Shown piece by piece: positions 7,873 to 16,344 of a DNA stretch of 64,000 nucleotides (the first letter of the stretch is position 1; every line of letters starts with the position of its first letter). Location of the stretch: contig NZ_SCRH01000033.1 in the NCBI RefSeq assembly GCF_004298145.1, positions 62,001 to 126,000 of the forward strand, in the 5' to 3' direction. Source of the stretch: Mycobacterium sp. (lineage in GTDB: Bacteria; Actinomycetota; Actinomycetes; Mycobacteriales; Mycobacteriaceae). Under the pieces are notes generated by a model. The model had not been told where the DNA came from. It made no database searches and was given only the letters and a program-made list of their open reading frames with translations. The translations under genes were made by a program, and so were the position numbers.

Positions 7873-8271
7873 ATGAGCACGACGTTCGCTGCTCGCCTGA
7901 ACCGCCTGTTCGACACGGTGTATCCGCCCGGACGCGGGCCGCACACATCCGCGGAAGTGATCGGGGCGCTCAAGGCGGAGGGCGTAACGATGTCGGCTCC
8001 CTACCTGTCCCAGCTGCGTTCCGGCAACCGCACCAACCCGTCCTCGGCGACCATGGCCGCGTTGGCCAACTTCTTCCGCATCAAGCCGGCCTACTTCACC
8101 GACGACGAGTACTACGAGAAGCTCGACAAGGAATTGTCGTGGCTGGCCACGACGCGCGACGACAGTGTGCGCCGCATCGCGGTGCGCACGGCGGAGCTGT
8201 CTCCCGAGGCCCAGCGCGAGGTCATGGCGCGGGTCAACGAGCTGCGCCGCGTGGAGCACCTGGACGCCTAG
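7873..8271 (+). CDS. espR: Nucleoid-associated regulator EspR
   Basis: A 132-residue DNA-binding protein. Residues about 1-80 form an atypical helix-turn-helix domain (HTSAEVIGALKAEG, then MSAPYLSQLRSGNRTNPS) and the C-terminal part makes the dimerisation helices. In M. tuberculosis EspR activates the espACD locus needed for ESX-1 secretion and acts genome-wide as a nucleoid-associated protein. The N-terminal 90 residues look nearly identical to that protein; the C-terminal 30 diverge. ATG 7873 is chosen from the conserved MSTTFAARLNRLFDTVYPPG start, with GGAGG upstream. Because ESX-1 is not at its usual place here, EspR probably has other targets. Confidence 0.95.
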   Translation: MSTTFAARLNRLFDTVYPPGRGPHTSAEVIGALKAEGVTMSAPYLSQLRSGNRTNPSSATMAALANFFRIKPAYFTDDEYYEKLDKELSWLATTRDDSVRRIAVRTAELSPEAQREVMARVNELRRVEHLDA

Positions 8272-8424
8272 CGGCCGCCCAAGCCTGACAGCAGCCTTCC
8301 GGCGCCGTCTGGCCAGCCCTGGGGGGCTGCCGCCCGCCTATTCCGATTAGGGTTGGCTCACGGATCGCGAACCGCGCGAACGTGAGACAACGATTGCCAG
8401 CGAGATACCGGGAGGCGGCCGGGA

Positions 8425-9081
8425 ATGGGCCTGTTCGGCAAGCGAAAGAGCCGTGCGACGCGTCGCGCTGAAGCCCGCGCGATGAAGGCCCGCGCGAAGC
8501 TCGAGGCCAAGCTGGCCGCGAAAAACGAGGTTCGCCGCGCCAAATCCGCGCAACGGGCGGAGAACAAGGCGCTCAAGGCTCAGATCAAGGCGCAGCGCGA
8601 CAGTGACCGCACTGCGTTGAAAGTCGCTGAGGTCCAACTCAAGGCGGCACGGGAGGGCAAGATCTTTTCGCCGACACGGATCCGTCGCGTGCTCACGGTG
8701 TCGCGGCTGCTCGCGCCCATCCTCACGCCGGTGATCTACCGCTTAGCCGTCTCGGCGCGCGCGCTGATCGATCAGCGCCGCGCGGATCAGCTCGGGATTC
8801 CGCCGGCTCAGATCGGCCAGTTCTCCGGACAGGGTGCCCAGCTGTCGGCCCGAATCGCCGGGGCGGAAAAGTCGTTGCGGATGGTGCAGGACAAGAAGCC
8901 CAAGGACGCCGAGACAAAGCAGTTCGTGGGCGCCATCGCCGAACGGCTCACCGATCTGTCGGCGGCGGTGACCGCCGCGGAGAATCTGCCCGCCGCGCGA
9001 CGCCGGGCGGCGCACGCCGCGATCTCGTCGCAGCTCGAAGGGATCGAGGCGGACCTGATGGCCCGCCTCGGGTTGAGCTGA
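8425..9081 (+). CDS. Coiled-coil DUF6474 protein (Rv3850-like)
   Basis: A 218-residue, very basic protein. Residues 1-80 are almost entirely Lys/Arg/Ala/Glu helix (GKRKSRATRRAEARAMKAR and following) likely to form a coiled coil. A hydrophobic stretch at about 92-112 (LLAPILTPVIYRLAVSARAL) could be a membrane helix or a buried helix; the C-terminal third is again helical. It matches the gene downstream of espR in M. tuberculosis (Rv3850). Its function is not known. Preceded by GGGAGGCGGCCGGGA, a fair ribosome binding site. It ends 28 bp before the YcnI gene. Confidence 0.82.
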   Translation: MGLFGKRKSRATRRAEARAMKARAKLEAKLAAKNEVRRAKSAQRAENKALKAQIKAQRDSDRTALKVAEVQLKAAREGKIFSPTRIRRVLTVSRLLAPILTPVIYRLAVSARALIDQRRADQLGIPPAQIGQFSGQGAQLSARIAGAEKSLRMVQDKKPKDAETKQFVGAIAERLTDLSAAVTAAENLPAARRRAAHAAISSQLEGIEADLMARLGLS

Positions 9082-9109
9082 CCGCCCGCACGAAAGGCAA
9101 CCCCCCGCA

Positions 9110-9751
9110 ATGTCAGTCCACAGCAGGTGGATCTCGCGCATCCTCGTCACGGTTGGCGCGGTCGTCGTCCTCACTCTCGGATCGGCGGTACAGACCCCCG
9201 CCGCCCGGGCACACGTCCACGCCGGCGCCGACAATGCGGTGCGCGGCGCCATGGCCCTCGTCACCTTCCAGGTGCCCAACGAATCGAACACCGGGGCCGC
9301 CACCACCGCGCTGACCGTCACCCTTCCCAACGTCGCATCGGCCCGCACCGAAAGCATGCCGGGCTGGGCGGCCAGCCTCGACCGCGACGCGGCGTCCGGT
9401 GCGGTCCGCTCGGTGACATGGACGGCCGCCCCCACCGGGGGGATCGCCGCGGACCAATTCGCGCTGTTCCGGTTGTCCGTCAAGTTGCCCGACGCCGACA
9501 CCGTCAGCTTCCCGGCCACGCAGACCTACGCCGACGGAACGGTCGTGAAATGGGATCAGCCGCCGCTGCCCGACGGCGGCGAGCCGGAACACCCGGCGCC
9601 CATGCTCACCCTTGTCGGCGGACCGGCGGCGCCCCACCTGCACCATGCGACGCCCGGCCAGGCCGACAGCACCGCTCGACTGTTGGGTGGCGCCGCTCTG
9701 GTGATCGCCGCGCTGGGTATCGCGATCGTCTTGATCCGCCGACGGCCATGA
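9110..9751 (+). CDS. YcnI-like DUF1775 copper protein
   Basis: A 213-residue exported, membrane-anchored protein. Signal peptide at about 1-35 ending in AARAHVHAG, which leaves an N-terminal His, the residue that with a conserved Trp binds Cu(II) in YcnI proteins. The DUF1775 beta-domain follows (about 36-165), with MPGWAASL and TWTAAPTGGI segments. A His-rich linker (APHLHHATPGQ) leads to a C-terminal membrane helix (about 188-208) and an RRRP tail. Its stop overlaps the start of the CopC gene by 4 bp (ATGA), so the two are a copper-handling operon at the outer face of the membrane. Confidence 0.88.
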   Translation: MSVHSRWISRILVTVGAVVVLTLGSAVQTPAARAHVHAGADNAVRGAMALVTFQVPNESNTGAATTALTVTLPNVASARTESMPGWAASLDRDAASGAVRSVTWTAAPTGGIAADQFALFRLSVKLPDADTVSFPATQTYADGTVVKWDQPPLPDGGEPEHPAPMLTLVGGPAAPHLHHATPGQADSTARLLGGAALVIAALGIAIVLIRRRP

Positions 9752-10245
9752 AACGGTTGGCGGTGGGCGCGTGCGTCAGCGCCATGGTCGTCATTGCCAC
9801 GCTCACCGCGCCGGTCGCGTCAGCGCACGCCACGCGGGTTGCCACCGACCCCGCGGTCAATGCGGTCCTGACGACCGGCCCGCAACGGGTCAGCGCAACC
9901 TTCAACGAGCGGTTGGAGACCACCTTCGCCGCGATGACGGTGGTCGGGCCGGACGGCAACGTGTGGTCCACGGGCGAGCCCACCGTGCAAGGCGCGGTGG
10001 TCAGCATCGCCCTAGGTCCACTGGGGCCGGCCGGCACGTACACGGTGAACTACCGGGTGACCTCCGCGGACGGCCACGCGGTGTCCGGCTCCTGGTCGTT
10101 TCAGCTCACGGTGCCCGGCGCCGGTACACCCGGGCCGGCCGCCGCCGGCGGTGACGGCGGCGATGTCCCCGTCTGGCCGTTCGTTGCGGTCGCGGTGGCG
10201 CTCGTCGCCGGCGGTGCCTGGTGGGCGGTGCGGCGCAGGCGGTGA
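9748..10245 (+). CDS. CopC-domain copper-binding protein
   Basis: A 165-residue exported protein. The signal peptide (1-26) ends at VASAHATRVATDP, placing the copper-binding His at the mature N-terminus, as in CopC. The CopC beta-sandwich continues with PQRVSATFNERLETTF and ends with YRVTSADGHAVSGSWSF, containing the second conserved His. A Gly/Ala-rich linker and a C-terminal membrane helix (about 142-160) with an RRRR tail anchor it. Usual CopC proteins lack the anchor or are fused to CopD; here no CopD follows. Cotranscribed and overlapping with the YcnI gene. Confidence 0.88.
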   Translation: MKRLAVGACVSAMVVIATLTAPVASAHATRVATDPAVNAVLTTGPQRVSATFNERLETTFAAMTVVGPDGNVWSTGEPTVQGAVVSIALGPLGPAGTYTVNYRVTSADGHAVSGSWSFQLTVPGAGTPGPAAAGGDGGDVPVWPFVAVAVALVAGGAWWAVRRRR

Positions 10246-10353
10246 TCGGTGCGGCGACCGGTGATCGAGGTGCCGTGACACGTCCTGGCATGATGGGGCG
10301 AGATCCCGGTGAGCTAGGGAAACGACGACAGAGGAAGCTCAAGGAGCGGCCGC

Positions 10354-10770
10354 ATGGCAGACCCGCAGGACCCAACCAACAGCGCGCCCGACGGTGCCGG
10401 CAATCCGCCGGAAAAGAAACCCCCCGCCAAGGCGGCGAAAAAGACCGCGAAAGCGCCCGCCAAAAAGGCGCCTGCTAAAAAGGCTCCCGCGAAAAAGGCG
10501 CCCGCCAAAAAGGCTCCCGCGAAAAAGGCGCCGGCCAAGAACGCCGAACCCGCGCCCACCGTGCAACAGCGGGTCGAAACCAATGGTGACCTCACTGCTG
10601 CCGCCAAAGATGCCGCCGCACAAGCGAAGTCCACCGTGGACGCCGCCAACAACCCGGTCTCTCCCGCTGTTGCGGGCCCCGCAGTGGGTCAATCCCCGGT
10701 GCCGCTGATCGTTGCCCTGGCCGTCAGCCTGCTGGCCGTCCTGCTCATCCGCCAGCTGCGCCGCCGCTGA
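10354..10770 (+). CDS. hns: Histone-like H-NS protein with PAKKA repeats
   Basis: A 138-residue protein like Rv3852. The N-terminus is acidic and Pro-rich; residues about 22-62 are a run of Pro-Ala-Lys-Lys-Ala repeats (about six, from nearly identical 15-bp units at 10450-10545) resembling the tail of eukaryotic histone H1. A helical Ala-rich segment follows, then a C-terminal membrane helix (about 112-132) ending in RQLRRR. In M. tuberculosis the protein binds DNA and is membrane anchored; its importance as a general silencer is disputed. The repeats are a site for slippage and length variation. Confidence 0.9.
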   Translation: MADPQDPTNSAPDGAGNPPEKKPPAKAAKKTAKAPAKKAPAKKAPAKKAPAKKAPAKKAPAKNAEPAPTVQQRVETNGDLTAAAKDAAAQAKSTVDAANNPVSPAVAGPAVGQSPVPLIVALAVSLLAVLLIRQLRRR

Positions 10771-10787
10771 GCGCGTAGGCGGCTACC

Positions 10788-11282
10788 GTGTCAGAAGTGA
10801 CGGTGTCATTCCGGCCGACCGCCGACATCGTCGACAGCATCGGTCCCGACGTGCGCAGCTGCGACGTGCAATTCCGCCAGCTCGGCGGTCGGGCCGAATT
10901 CGCCGGGCCGATCAGCACCGTGCGCTGCTTTCAGGACAACGCGCTGCTGAAGTCGGTGCTCTCGGAGCCGGGTGACGGTGGGGTGTTGGTGGTCGACGGT
11001 GCCGGCTCGCTGCATGCAGCGCTGGTCGGCGACGTCATCGCCGAGCTCGCGCGCTCCAACGGCTGGGCCGGGCTCATCATCAACGGTGCGGTGCGTGACT
11101 GCGCCGCACTGCGGGGCATGGACATCGGCATCAAGGCGCTGGGCACCAATCCTCGCAAGAGCACCAAGACCGGTGCCGGCGACCGCGACGTCGAGGTCAC
11201 CCTGGGCGGTGTGACGTTCGTGCCGGGCGAAATCGCCTACAGCGACGACGACGGGATCGTCGTCGTCGCCGAGGACCGCTAA
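10788..11282 (+). CDS. rraA: RraA family protein (regulator of RNase E; former MenG)
   Basis: A 164-residue protein. It shows the RraA trimer fold markers [13 protein letters not shown], the [18 protein letters not shown] segment, [20 protein letters not shown], and the C-terminal ADD-like [12 protein letters not shown]. The family was once annotated as menaquinone methyltransferase MenG but has no methyltransferase motif. In E. coli RraA inhibits RNase E; some relatives are aldolases acting on 4-hydroxy-4-methyl-2-oxoglutarate. The mycobacterial function is not settled. It ends tail to tail with ethA, overlapping by 4 bp, with no terminator between. Confidence 0.93.
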   Translation: MSEVTVSFRPTADIVDSIGPDVRSCDVQFRQLGGRAEFAGPISTVRCFQDNALLKSVLSEPGDGGVLVVDGAGSLHAALVGDVIAELARSNGWAGLIINGAVRDCAALRGMDIGIKALGTNPRKSTKTGAGDRDVEVTLGGVTFVPGEIAYSDDDGIVVVAEDR

Positions 11283-12748
11283 ACCGCTACCGGCGCGGGC
11301 TTTTTCGCGAACTTCAGGCCCTCGTCGTCGACCTTGCCGCGCCGGATGGTGCGCATGTCGACGACGTAGTTCTGCTTGAGCCGCCACGGCGCCCGCGACC
11401 CCGACTTGGGCAGCAAGTGCATCGAACGCCGGAAGTATCCGGGAGTGAAGTCCATGAACGGCAGCTCGTCGACGTCGTCGCCCGGGTGCTGCGGCTCCAC
11501 AAAGTCAAAACCCTTGGCGTCCATGTGATTCAGCAACCGGCACACGAATTCGGAGACCAGGTCGGCCTTCAGCGTCCAGGACGCGTTCGTGTATCCGAAG
11601 GTGATGGCGAAGTTCGGCACACCCGAGAACATCAGGCCCTTGTAGGTCATCAACGAGGTCAGGTCGATGTCCTCACCGTTGCGGGTCGGCTTCACCCCAC
11701 CCAGCAACTGCATGTTCAACCCCGTTGCGGTGACGATGATGTCGGCCGGCAACTCCTCGCCCGAGGTGAGCTTGATGCCGGTCTTGGTGAACCGGTCGAT
11801 GGTGTCGGTGACGACGTCGGCCTTGCCGTGCCGAATGGTCCGGAAGAAGTCGCCGTCGGGCGCCAGGCACAACCGCTCGTCCCAGACGTTGTAGCGCGGG
11901 CCGAAGTGCTTTTCGACGTCGTAGCCCTGCGGCAGGCGCCGCTGCGCCATCGTCATCAACGTCTTGCGCATGTAGGCGGGGGCCTTGCGGGACAGCTGGT
12001 ACTGGAAAGTGCTGAACGCGATGGCCTTCCAGCGGTTGGCCATGTGCGCGAGGCGCCCCGGTAGCAGCCGGTTGGCCTTCTCGGCGAAGGGGTCGACCCC
12101 GGGCAGCGAGCCGATGTAGGTCGGCGAGCGCTGCAGCATCGTCACGTGACCCGCGCCGGAGTTCACCAGGGCGGGAATCAGGGTGATCGCGGTGGCGCCG
12201 GATCCGATGACGACGATTCGCTTGCCCGCGTAGTCGAGGTCCTCCGGCCAGTGCTGCGGATGGACGATGGTGCCGCCGAAGTCGTCCGAGCCCGGGAAGG
12301 TGGGCGAGAACCCCTCGTCGTAGTTGTAGTAGCCGGTGCAGGCGAACAGGAACGAGCACGTCATCTCGCTCTGGCGGCCTTCGTTTTCGACGGTCAGCGT
12401 CCAGCGGTTGTCCGCGTCGGACCAGTCGGCGGCCACCACCCGGTGGTTGTAGCGGATGCGCGGCTCGATCCGGTTCTCGACCGCGGCCTCCTTGATGTAG
12501 GCCTTGATCGACGCGCCGTCGGCGATCGACTTCGCCGAACGCCAGGGCTTGAACCGGAAGCCGAGGGTGAACATGTCCGAGTCGGATCGGATACCCGGGT
12601 ATTTGAAGAGGTCCCAGGTGCCGCCGAGGTCGGCGCGGCGTTCGAGGATGGCGTAGCTCTTTGTCGGGCAGCGTTCCTGCAGGTGCCAGGCCGCGCTCAC
12701 GCCGGAGATGCCGGCGCCCACGATGAGGACGTCAAGGTGCTCAGTCAT
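11279..12748 (-). CDS. ethA: FAD-containing Baeyer-Villiger monooxygenase EthA
   Basis: A 489-residue flavin monooxygenase, the same length as M. tuberculosis EthA, which activates ethionamide and oxidises ketones. Motifs: FAD-binding VIGAGISG-type loop at residues 10-17 ([14 protein letters not shown]), the Baeyer-Villiger fingerprint region around [14 protein letters not shown], the NADPH-binding [11 protein letters not shown] at about 185, and TATGLN near residue 345. It is divergent from its repressor gene ethR, with the operator between. The native substrate is unknown; the sequence predicts sensitivity to ethionamide-type prodrugs if expressed. Confidence 0.95.
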   Translation of the reverse strand: MTEHLDVLIVGAGISGVSAAWHLQERCPTKSYAILERRADLGGTWDLFKYPGIRSDSDMFTLGFRFKPWRSAKSIADGASIKAYIKEAAVENRIEPRIRYNHRVVAADWSDADNRWTLTVENEGRQSEMTCSFLFACTGYYNYDEGFSPTFPGSDDFGGTIVHPQHWPEDLDYAGKRIVVIGSGATAITLIPALVNSGAGHVTMLQRSPTYIGSLPGVDPFAEKANRLLPGRLAHMANRWKAIAFSTFQYQLSRKAPAYMRKTLMTMAQRRLPQGYDVEKHFGPRYNVWDERLCLAPDGDFFRTIRHGKADVVTDTIDRFTKTGIKLTSGEELPADIIVTATGLNMQLLGGVKPTRNGEDIDLTSLMTYKGLMFSGVPNFAITFGYTNASWTLKADLVSEFVCRLLNHMDAKGFDFVEPQHPGDDVDELPFMDFTPGYFRRSMHLLPKSGSRAPWRLKQNYVVDMRTIRRGKVDDEGLKFAKKPAPVAV

Positions 12749-12755
12749 GCCACCA

Positions 12756-12815
12756 CGTTATCAACGCGGTGTCGAGTGGGTCAACAGGGTGTTGATAATC
12801 TCGACAGGGTGTAAA
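12756..12815. promoter_or_regulatory. ethA-ethR intergenic operator
   Basis: The space between the divergent genes holds an inverted pair TTATCAAC (12758-12765) and GTTGATAA (12791-12798), inner and outer copies of GTCGA/TCGAC (12771-12775 and 12801-12805) and repeated GGGT(G/C) units. This is the same kind of repetitive 55-bp operator to which several EthR dimers bind in M. tuberculosis, though the sequence differs. Confidence 0.75.
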
Positions 12816-12824
12816 GTCGCGACC

Positions 12825-13466
12825 GTGACTTCCGTCGGCCAGACTCGCGCCCTGCGGGGCCGTCGCGCCATCCGCCCCTCGGGCGACGAGCGTGAGCATG
12901 CCATCCTCGCCACCGCCGAGCGGCTGCTCGAGACGCGACCGTTCGCCGGCATCTCGGTCGACGACCTGGCCAAGGGTGCCGGCCTGTCCCGGCCCACGTT
13001 CTACTTCTATTTCAAGTCCAAAGAGGCGGTGGTGCTGTCGCTGCTCGAGCCGGTCATCGCGCGCGCCGACGCCGAGTTCGACGGCGCTGTGCAGCGGCTG
13101 CCGGCCGACCCGCGACGGGTGTGGCGCAACGGGATCAAGGCGTTCTTCACCGCCTTCAGCTCGCACCGCCCGCTGGCTCGCGCTGCGACCGAGGCGCTGG
13201 CCACCAGCGCGGAGTTGCGGTCGGTGTGGTCGGGGTTCATGCAGAAGTGGATCGACCAGACGGCGGCCATGATCACGGCGGAACGCGAGCGCGGCGCCGC
13301 ACCCGACACCATTCCCGCCGCCGACCTCGCCACCTCGCTGAACCAGATGAACGAGCGCAGCATGATGGCCGCGCTCTCCGCCGAGACACCCGCGGTCGAC
13401 GAGGACCACGTCGTCGACACCCTCACCCACATCTGGGTCAGCAGTATCTACGGCGAATCCCGCTAG
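12825..13466 (+). CDS. ethR: TetR-family repressor EthR
   Basis: A 213-residue regulator. The DNA-binding domain at about 24-70 contains ISVDDLAKGAGLSRPTFYFYFKSKEAV, nearly the same as M. tuberculosis EthR; the larger C-terminal ligand domain ends with HIWVSSIYGESR. EthR binds the shared operator, represses ethA and so limits activation of ethionamide. GTG at 12825 is chosen because longer frames would read through the operator. The protein is clearly orthologous but diverges in the ligand pocket region (about 80-180). Confidence 0.95.
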   Translation: MTSVGQTRALRGRRAIRPSGDEREHAILATAERLLETRPFAGISVDDLAKGAGLSRPTFYFYFKSKEAVVLSLLEPVIARADAEFDGAVQRLPADPRRVWRNGIKAFFTAFSSHRPLARAATEALATSAELRSVWSGFMQKWIDQTAAMITAERERGAAPDTIPAADLATSLNQMNERSMMAALSAETPAVDEDHVVDTLTHIWVSSIYGESR

Positions 13467-13482
13467 CTGTCAGAGCCGTATG

Positions 13483-13496
13483 CGAACATATGTTCG
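13483..13496. promoter_or_regulatory. LexA (SOS) box over the dinB start
   Basis: CGAACATATGTTCG is a perfect 14-bp palindrome and carries the actinobacterial SOS box core CGAAC-N4-GTTCG, lacking only the outermost T and A of the full consensus. The ATG start codon of dinB (13490) lies in its centre. A possible -10 element TATGCG at 13479-13484 would give a leaderless message starting at the ATG, placing LexA over the transcription start. Confidence 0.8.
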
Positions 13497-14695
13497 TGCG
13501 GAGTGACGCTTCCATCCTGCACGCAGACCTCGATTCCTTCTACGCGTCCGTCGAGCAGCGCGACGACCCGACACTGCGCGGCCGCCCGGTGATCGTCGGC
13601 GGCGGGGTGGTCCTGGCCGCGAGTTACGAAGCCAAGGCCTACGGCGTTCGCACGGCGATGGGCGGGGCGCAGGCACGGCGGCTGTGCCCGGCCGCGGTGG
13701 TGGTGCCGCCGCGGATGAGCGCCTACAGCCGCGCCAGTGACGCCGTCTTCGAGGTGTTCCGTGATTGCACCCCGATCGTGGAGGCGCTGTCGGTGGACGA
13801 GGCCTTCCTCGACGTCGGCGGGCTGCGCCGGGTCAGCGGCACGCCGGCGGCGATCGCCGAGCGGTTGCGCGCCGACGTGCGCGACCGGGTCGGGCTGCCG
13901 ATCACCGTCGGGATCGCCCGGACGAAGTTTCTCGCCAAGGTCGCCAGCCAGGAGGCCAAGCCCGACGGGCTGCTGCTGGTGCCGCCCGATCGGGAGTTGA
14001 CGTTTTTGCGACCACTGCCGGTGCGCCGGCTGTGGGGTGTGGGCGCGGTGACGGCCGAGAAGCTGCACGCACACGGCATCGTGACCGTTGCCGATGTCGC
14101 CGAGCTCAGTGAGTCGGCGCTGGGCTTGATGGTGGGCGGCGCGATGGGCCGCCAGCTGTATGCGCTGTCCCGCAATATCGACCGCCGCCGGGTCACCACC
14201 GACGTTCGTCGCCGCTCCGTCGGCGCCCAGCGGGCGCTGGGCAGATCCGGTAACACCATGTCGCCCAACGAGATTGACACCGTGGTGGTCAACCTGATCG
14301 ACCGCATCACGGGTCGCATGCGCGCCGCCGGCCGCACCGGCCGCACCGTGGTGCTGCGGCTGCGCTTCGACGATTTCACCCGGGCAACCCGGTCGCACAC
14401 CATGCCGCGGGCCACGTCGTCCACGGCGTCCATTCTGGCCGCCGCGCGGCAGCTGGTCGCCGGTGCCGCGCCGATGCTCGCGCAGCGCGGTTTGACGCTG
14501 GTCGGCTTCGCCGTGGCGGGCATCGACCGCAGTGGCGCCCAGCAGCTGATGCTGCCGTTCGGCGCGGACGCCGGCCGGCTCGCCGTCGACGAGGCGATCG
14601 ACCGGGTTCGAAGTCGCTATGGCAAATCCGCGCTCACGCCCGCGGTGCTGGTCGGCCGCAATCCGGGCTTCGAAATGCCGCATTTGCCCGACTGA
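13490..14695 (+). CDS. dinB: Y-family DNA polymerase IV (DinB1/DinX type)
   Basis: A 401-residue translesion polymerase. Catalytic carboxylates are in ILHADLDSFYASVEQ (residues about 9-23) and SVDEAFLDV (about 102-110); the helix-hairpin-helix LWGVGAVTAEKLHAHGI follows, then the little-finger domain. The C-terminus contains QQLMLPFG, similar to a beta-clamp binding motif. It resembles M. tuberculosis Rv1537 (DinB1), not DinB2, and sits 23 bp after ethR, where M. tuberculosis has no such gene. ATG 13490 lies inside a LexA box; GTG 13496 is an in-frame alternative. SOS control is inferred from the box. Confidence 0.93.
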   Translation: MFVRSDASILHADLDSFYASVEQRDDPTLRGRPVIVGGGVVLAASYEAKAYGVRTAMGGAQARRLCPAAVVVPPRMSAYSRASDAVFEVFRDCTPIVEALSVDEAFLDVGGLRRVSGTPAAIAERLRADVRDRVGLPITVGIARTKFLAKVASQEAKPDGLLLVPPDRELTFLRPLPVRRLWGVGAVTAEKLHAHGIVTVADVAELSESALGLMVGGAMGRQLYALSRNIDRRRVTTDVRRRSVGAQRALGRSGNTMSPNEIDTVVVNLIDRITGRMRAAGRTGRTVVLRLRFDDFTRATRSHTMPRATSSTASILAAARQLVAGAAPMLAQRGLTLVGFAVAGIDRSGAQQLMLPFGADAGRLAVDEAIDRVRSRYGKSALTPAVLVGRNPGFEMPHLPD

Positions 14696-14871
14696 GGTCG
14701 TCCACTACCCCCGGCACGCGAGCAGGCGATAGTGCGAGCTGCACCGGCCGCGCGAGCGGGCGACACGGCCGCAACTTCCCTGCATTCGGCCATGGGCCTC
14801 TTCAGAGTCTTCTTCCGTGGCCTTGCCGCGACTAGTATTTGGGTGAAGCGAGCCGGAAGGTGGTGGCGACC

Positions 14872-15174
14872 ATGGGAACCGAAACACACACTCAGCACCC
14901 TGGCCATGATCACGCCCACGGGGAAGGCTGCGGGCATGTCGCGGTCCCGCACGGCGATCACGTCGACTATGTACATGACGGTCACCTTCATCGAAAGCAT
15001 GACGGTCACTACGACGAATGTGAGTCCTCCTCTGGGCACGTGGTCCATGAGAGCCACGCCCACGCCCACGGCGAGGGCTGCGGGCATGTCGCGGTCCCGC
15101 ACGGCGACCACGTCGACTACATCCACGATGGTTGTCGGCACGCCGCTCACGGCGACCATTACGACGAGCACTAA
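14872..15174 (+). CDS. Histidine-rich metal-binding protein with internal duplication
   Basis: A 100-residue protein made largely of His, Asp, Glu and Gly, with several cysteines. Two nearly identical modules (residues about 14-37 and 64-87) each read HAHGEGCGHVAVPHGDHVDY plus a short HDG tail; they are joined by a segment with further His-Lys-His and Asp-Glu-Cys. There is no signal peptide or membrane segment. Many His and Asp pairs plus one Cys per module suggest binding of zinc, nickel or copper, as buffer or chaperone. Similar proteins are often misannotated as zinc permeases. ATG 14872 follows GGAAGGTGG; TTG 14839 is a weaker alternative. Confidence 0.7.
   Translation: MGTETHTQHPGHDHAHGEGCGHVAVPHGDHVDYVHDGHLHRKHDGHYDECESSSGHVVHESHAHAHGEGCGHVAVPHGDHVDYIHDGCRHAAHGDHYDEH
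14911..15132 (+). repeat. Direct 72-bp duplication within the His-rich gene
   Basis: Copies at 14911-14982 and 15061-15132, offset by 150 bp and differing at only a handful of mostly third-codon positions. The second copy keeps the reading frame, so the protein grew by module duplication. Confidence 0.85.
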
Positions 15175-15260
15175 CTCGCTCGACCTGGCGAGCACCTGCC
15201 GCGCGGAGCTGTCTCGACGCGCCATTCCCCAGAGTTCGCGGTCTACTACGACTTTCGGTT

Positions 15261-16268
15261 TTAGTTGGGCCCCGTCCACTCCAGCAGCCGCTCGGCTGTC
15301 CAGGTGTTCACGATCCGGTCGGCGGGAACGCCCGCGTCCAGCGCGCGCTGGGCGCCGTAACCGAGAAAATCCAGCTGTCCGGGCGCATGGGCGTCGGTGT
15401 CGATGCTGAACACGCAACCGATCTCCAGCGCCAGGTTGAGCAGACGCGTCGGCGGGTCGCGCCGCTCGGGCCGGGAGTTGATCTCCACCGCGGTGCCGCG
15501 CTCGCGGCATGCGGTGAACACCGCCTCGGCGTCGAACTTGGATTCCGGCCGGATGCCGCGGTTTCCGGACACCAGCCGGCCGGTGCAGTGCCCGAGCACG
15601 TCCGCGTGCGGGTTCTCCACCGCGCGCAGCATGCGCCGGGTCATCGCGGCGGAATCCATCGACAACTTGGAGTGCACGCTGGCCACCACGACGTCGAGGC
15701 GCTCCAGCAGTTCGGGCTCTTGATCCAGGCTGCCGTCGTCGAGGATGTCCACCTCGATCCCGGTGAGGATGCGCATCGGCGCGAACTTCTCCTGTAGCCC
15801 GTCGATCACGTCGAGCTGCTTGCGTAACCGCTCCGGCGAGAGACCGTTGGCGATGGTCAGCCGCGGCGAATGGTCGGTCAGCGCGCAGTATTCGTGGCCC
15901 AGCGCCGCCGCGGCGGCCATCATCTCCTCGATGGGCGCCGAGCCGTCCGACCAGTTCGAGTGCAGATGCAGATCGCCACGCAGCGCGGACCGGATGTCGC
16001 CGCCACCGAGATCCTCTGCGGTGGAACGGAGTTCGACCAGCAGGTCGGGTTCTTGACCCGACCAGGCCTGGTCGATGACCTTGGCGGTTTTGGGGCCGAT
16101 GCCCGGCAACGACTGCCAGCTGTTGGCCTGGCCGTGGCGTTCCCGCGCCGCGTCGTCGAGGCCCTCGATGATGTCGGCGGCGTTGCGATAGGCCATCACC
16201 CGCCTGGGGTCGTGGCGGCTCCGGTCCTTGTAGTAGGCGATCTGCCGCAGTGCCGCTACCGGATCCAT
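15261..16268 (-). CDS. PHP-domain phosphoesterase with helix-hairpin-helix (Rv3856c-like)
   Basis: A 335-residue protein. Residues 1-80 form a PolX-like helix-hairpin-helix domain (SWQSLPGIGPKTAKVIDQAW), followed by a PHP metal-dependent domain (about 98-320) with GDLHLHSNWSDG, EYCALTDHS, GIEVDIL, SVHSKL, DVLGHCTGR and SIDTDAHAP, together the His/Asp/Glu metal ligands. This layout is that of the C-terminal half of PolX without the polymerase part, so a role in DNA end processing is possible. The start ATG 16268 gives the same length and N-terminus (MDPVAALRQIAYYKDR) as the M. tuberculosis protein. Confidence 0.88.
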   Translation of the reverse strand: MDPVAALRQIAYYKDRSRHDPRRVMAYRNAADIIEGLDDAARERHGQANSWQSLPGIGPKTAKVIDQAWSGQEPDLLVELRSTAEDLGGGDIRSALRGDLHLHSNWSDGSAPIEEMMAAAAALGHEYCALTDHSPRLTIANGLSPERLRKQLDVIDGLQEKFAPMRILTGIEVDILDDGSLDQEPELLERLDVVVASVHSKLSMDSAAMTRRMLRAVENPHADVLGHCTGRLVSGNRGIRPESKFDAEAVFTACRERGTAVEINSRPERRDPPTRLLNLALEIGCVFSIDTDAHAPGQLDFLGYGAQRALDAGVPADRIVNTWTAERLLEWTGPN

Positions 16269-16344
16269 GACTCCAGTGTGCCCACCCGGTGACTGCAAGC
16301 GCGGCGAAGCCGGGCGCCACAGGTCACCGCCACACCCCCGCGTA

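Noticed and set aside
13121..13489. Upstream extension of dinB into ethR
   Set aside because: The open frame overlaps ethR, and the polymerase domain starts directly at ATG 13490 or GTG 13496.
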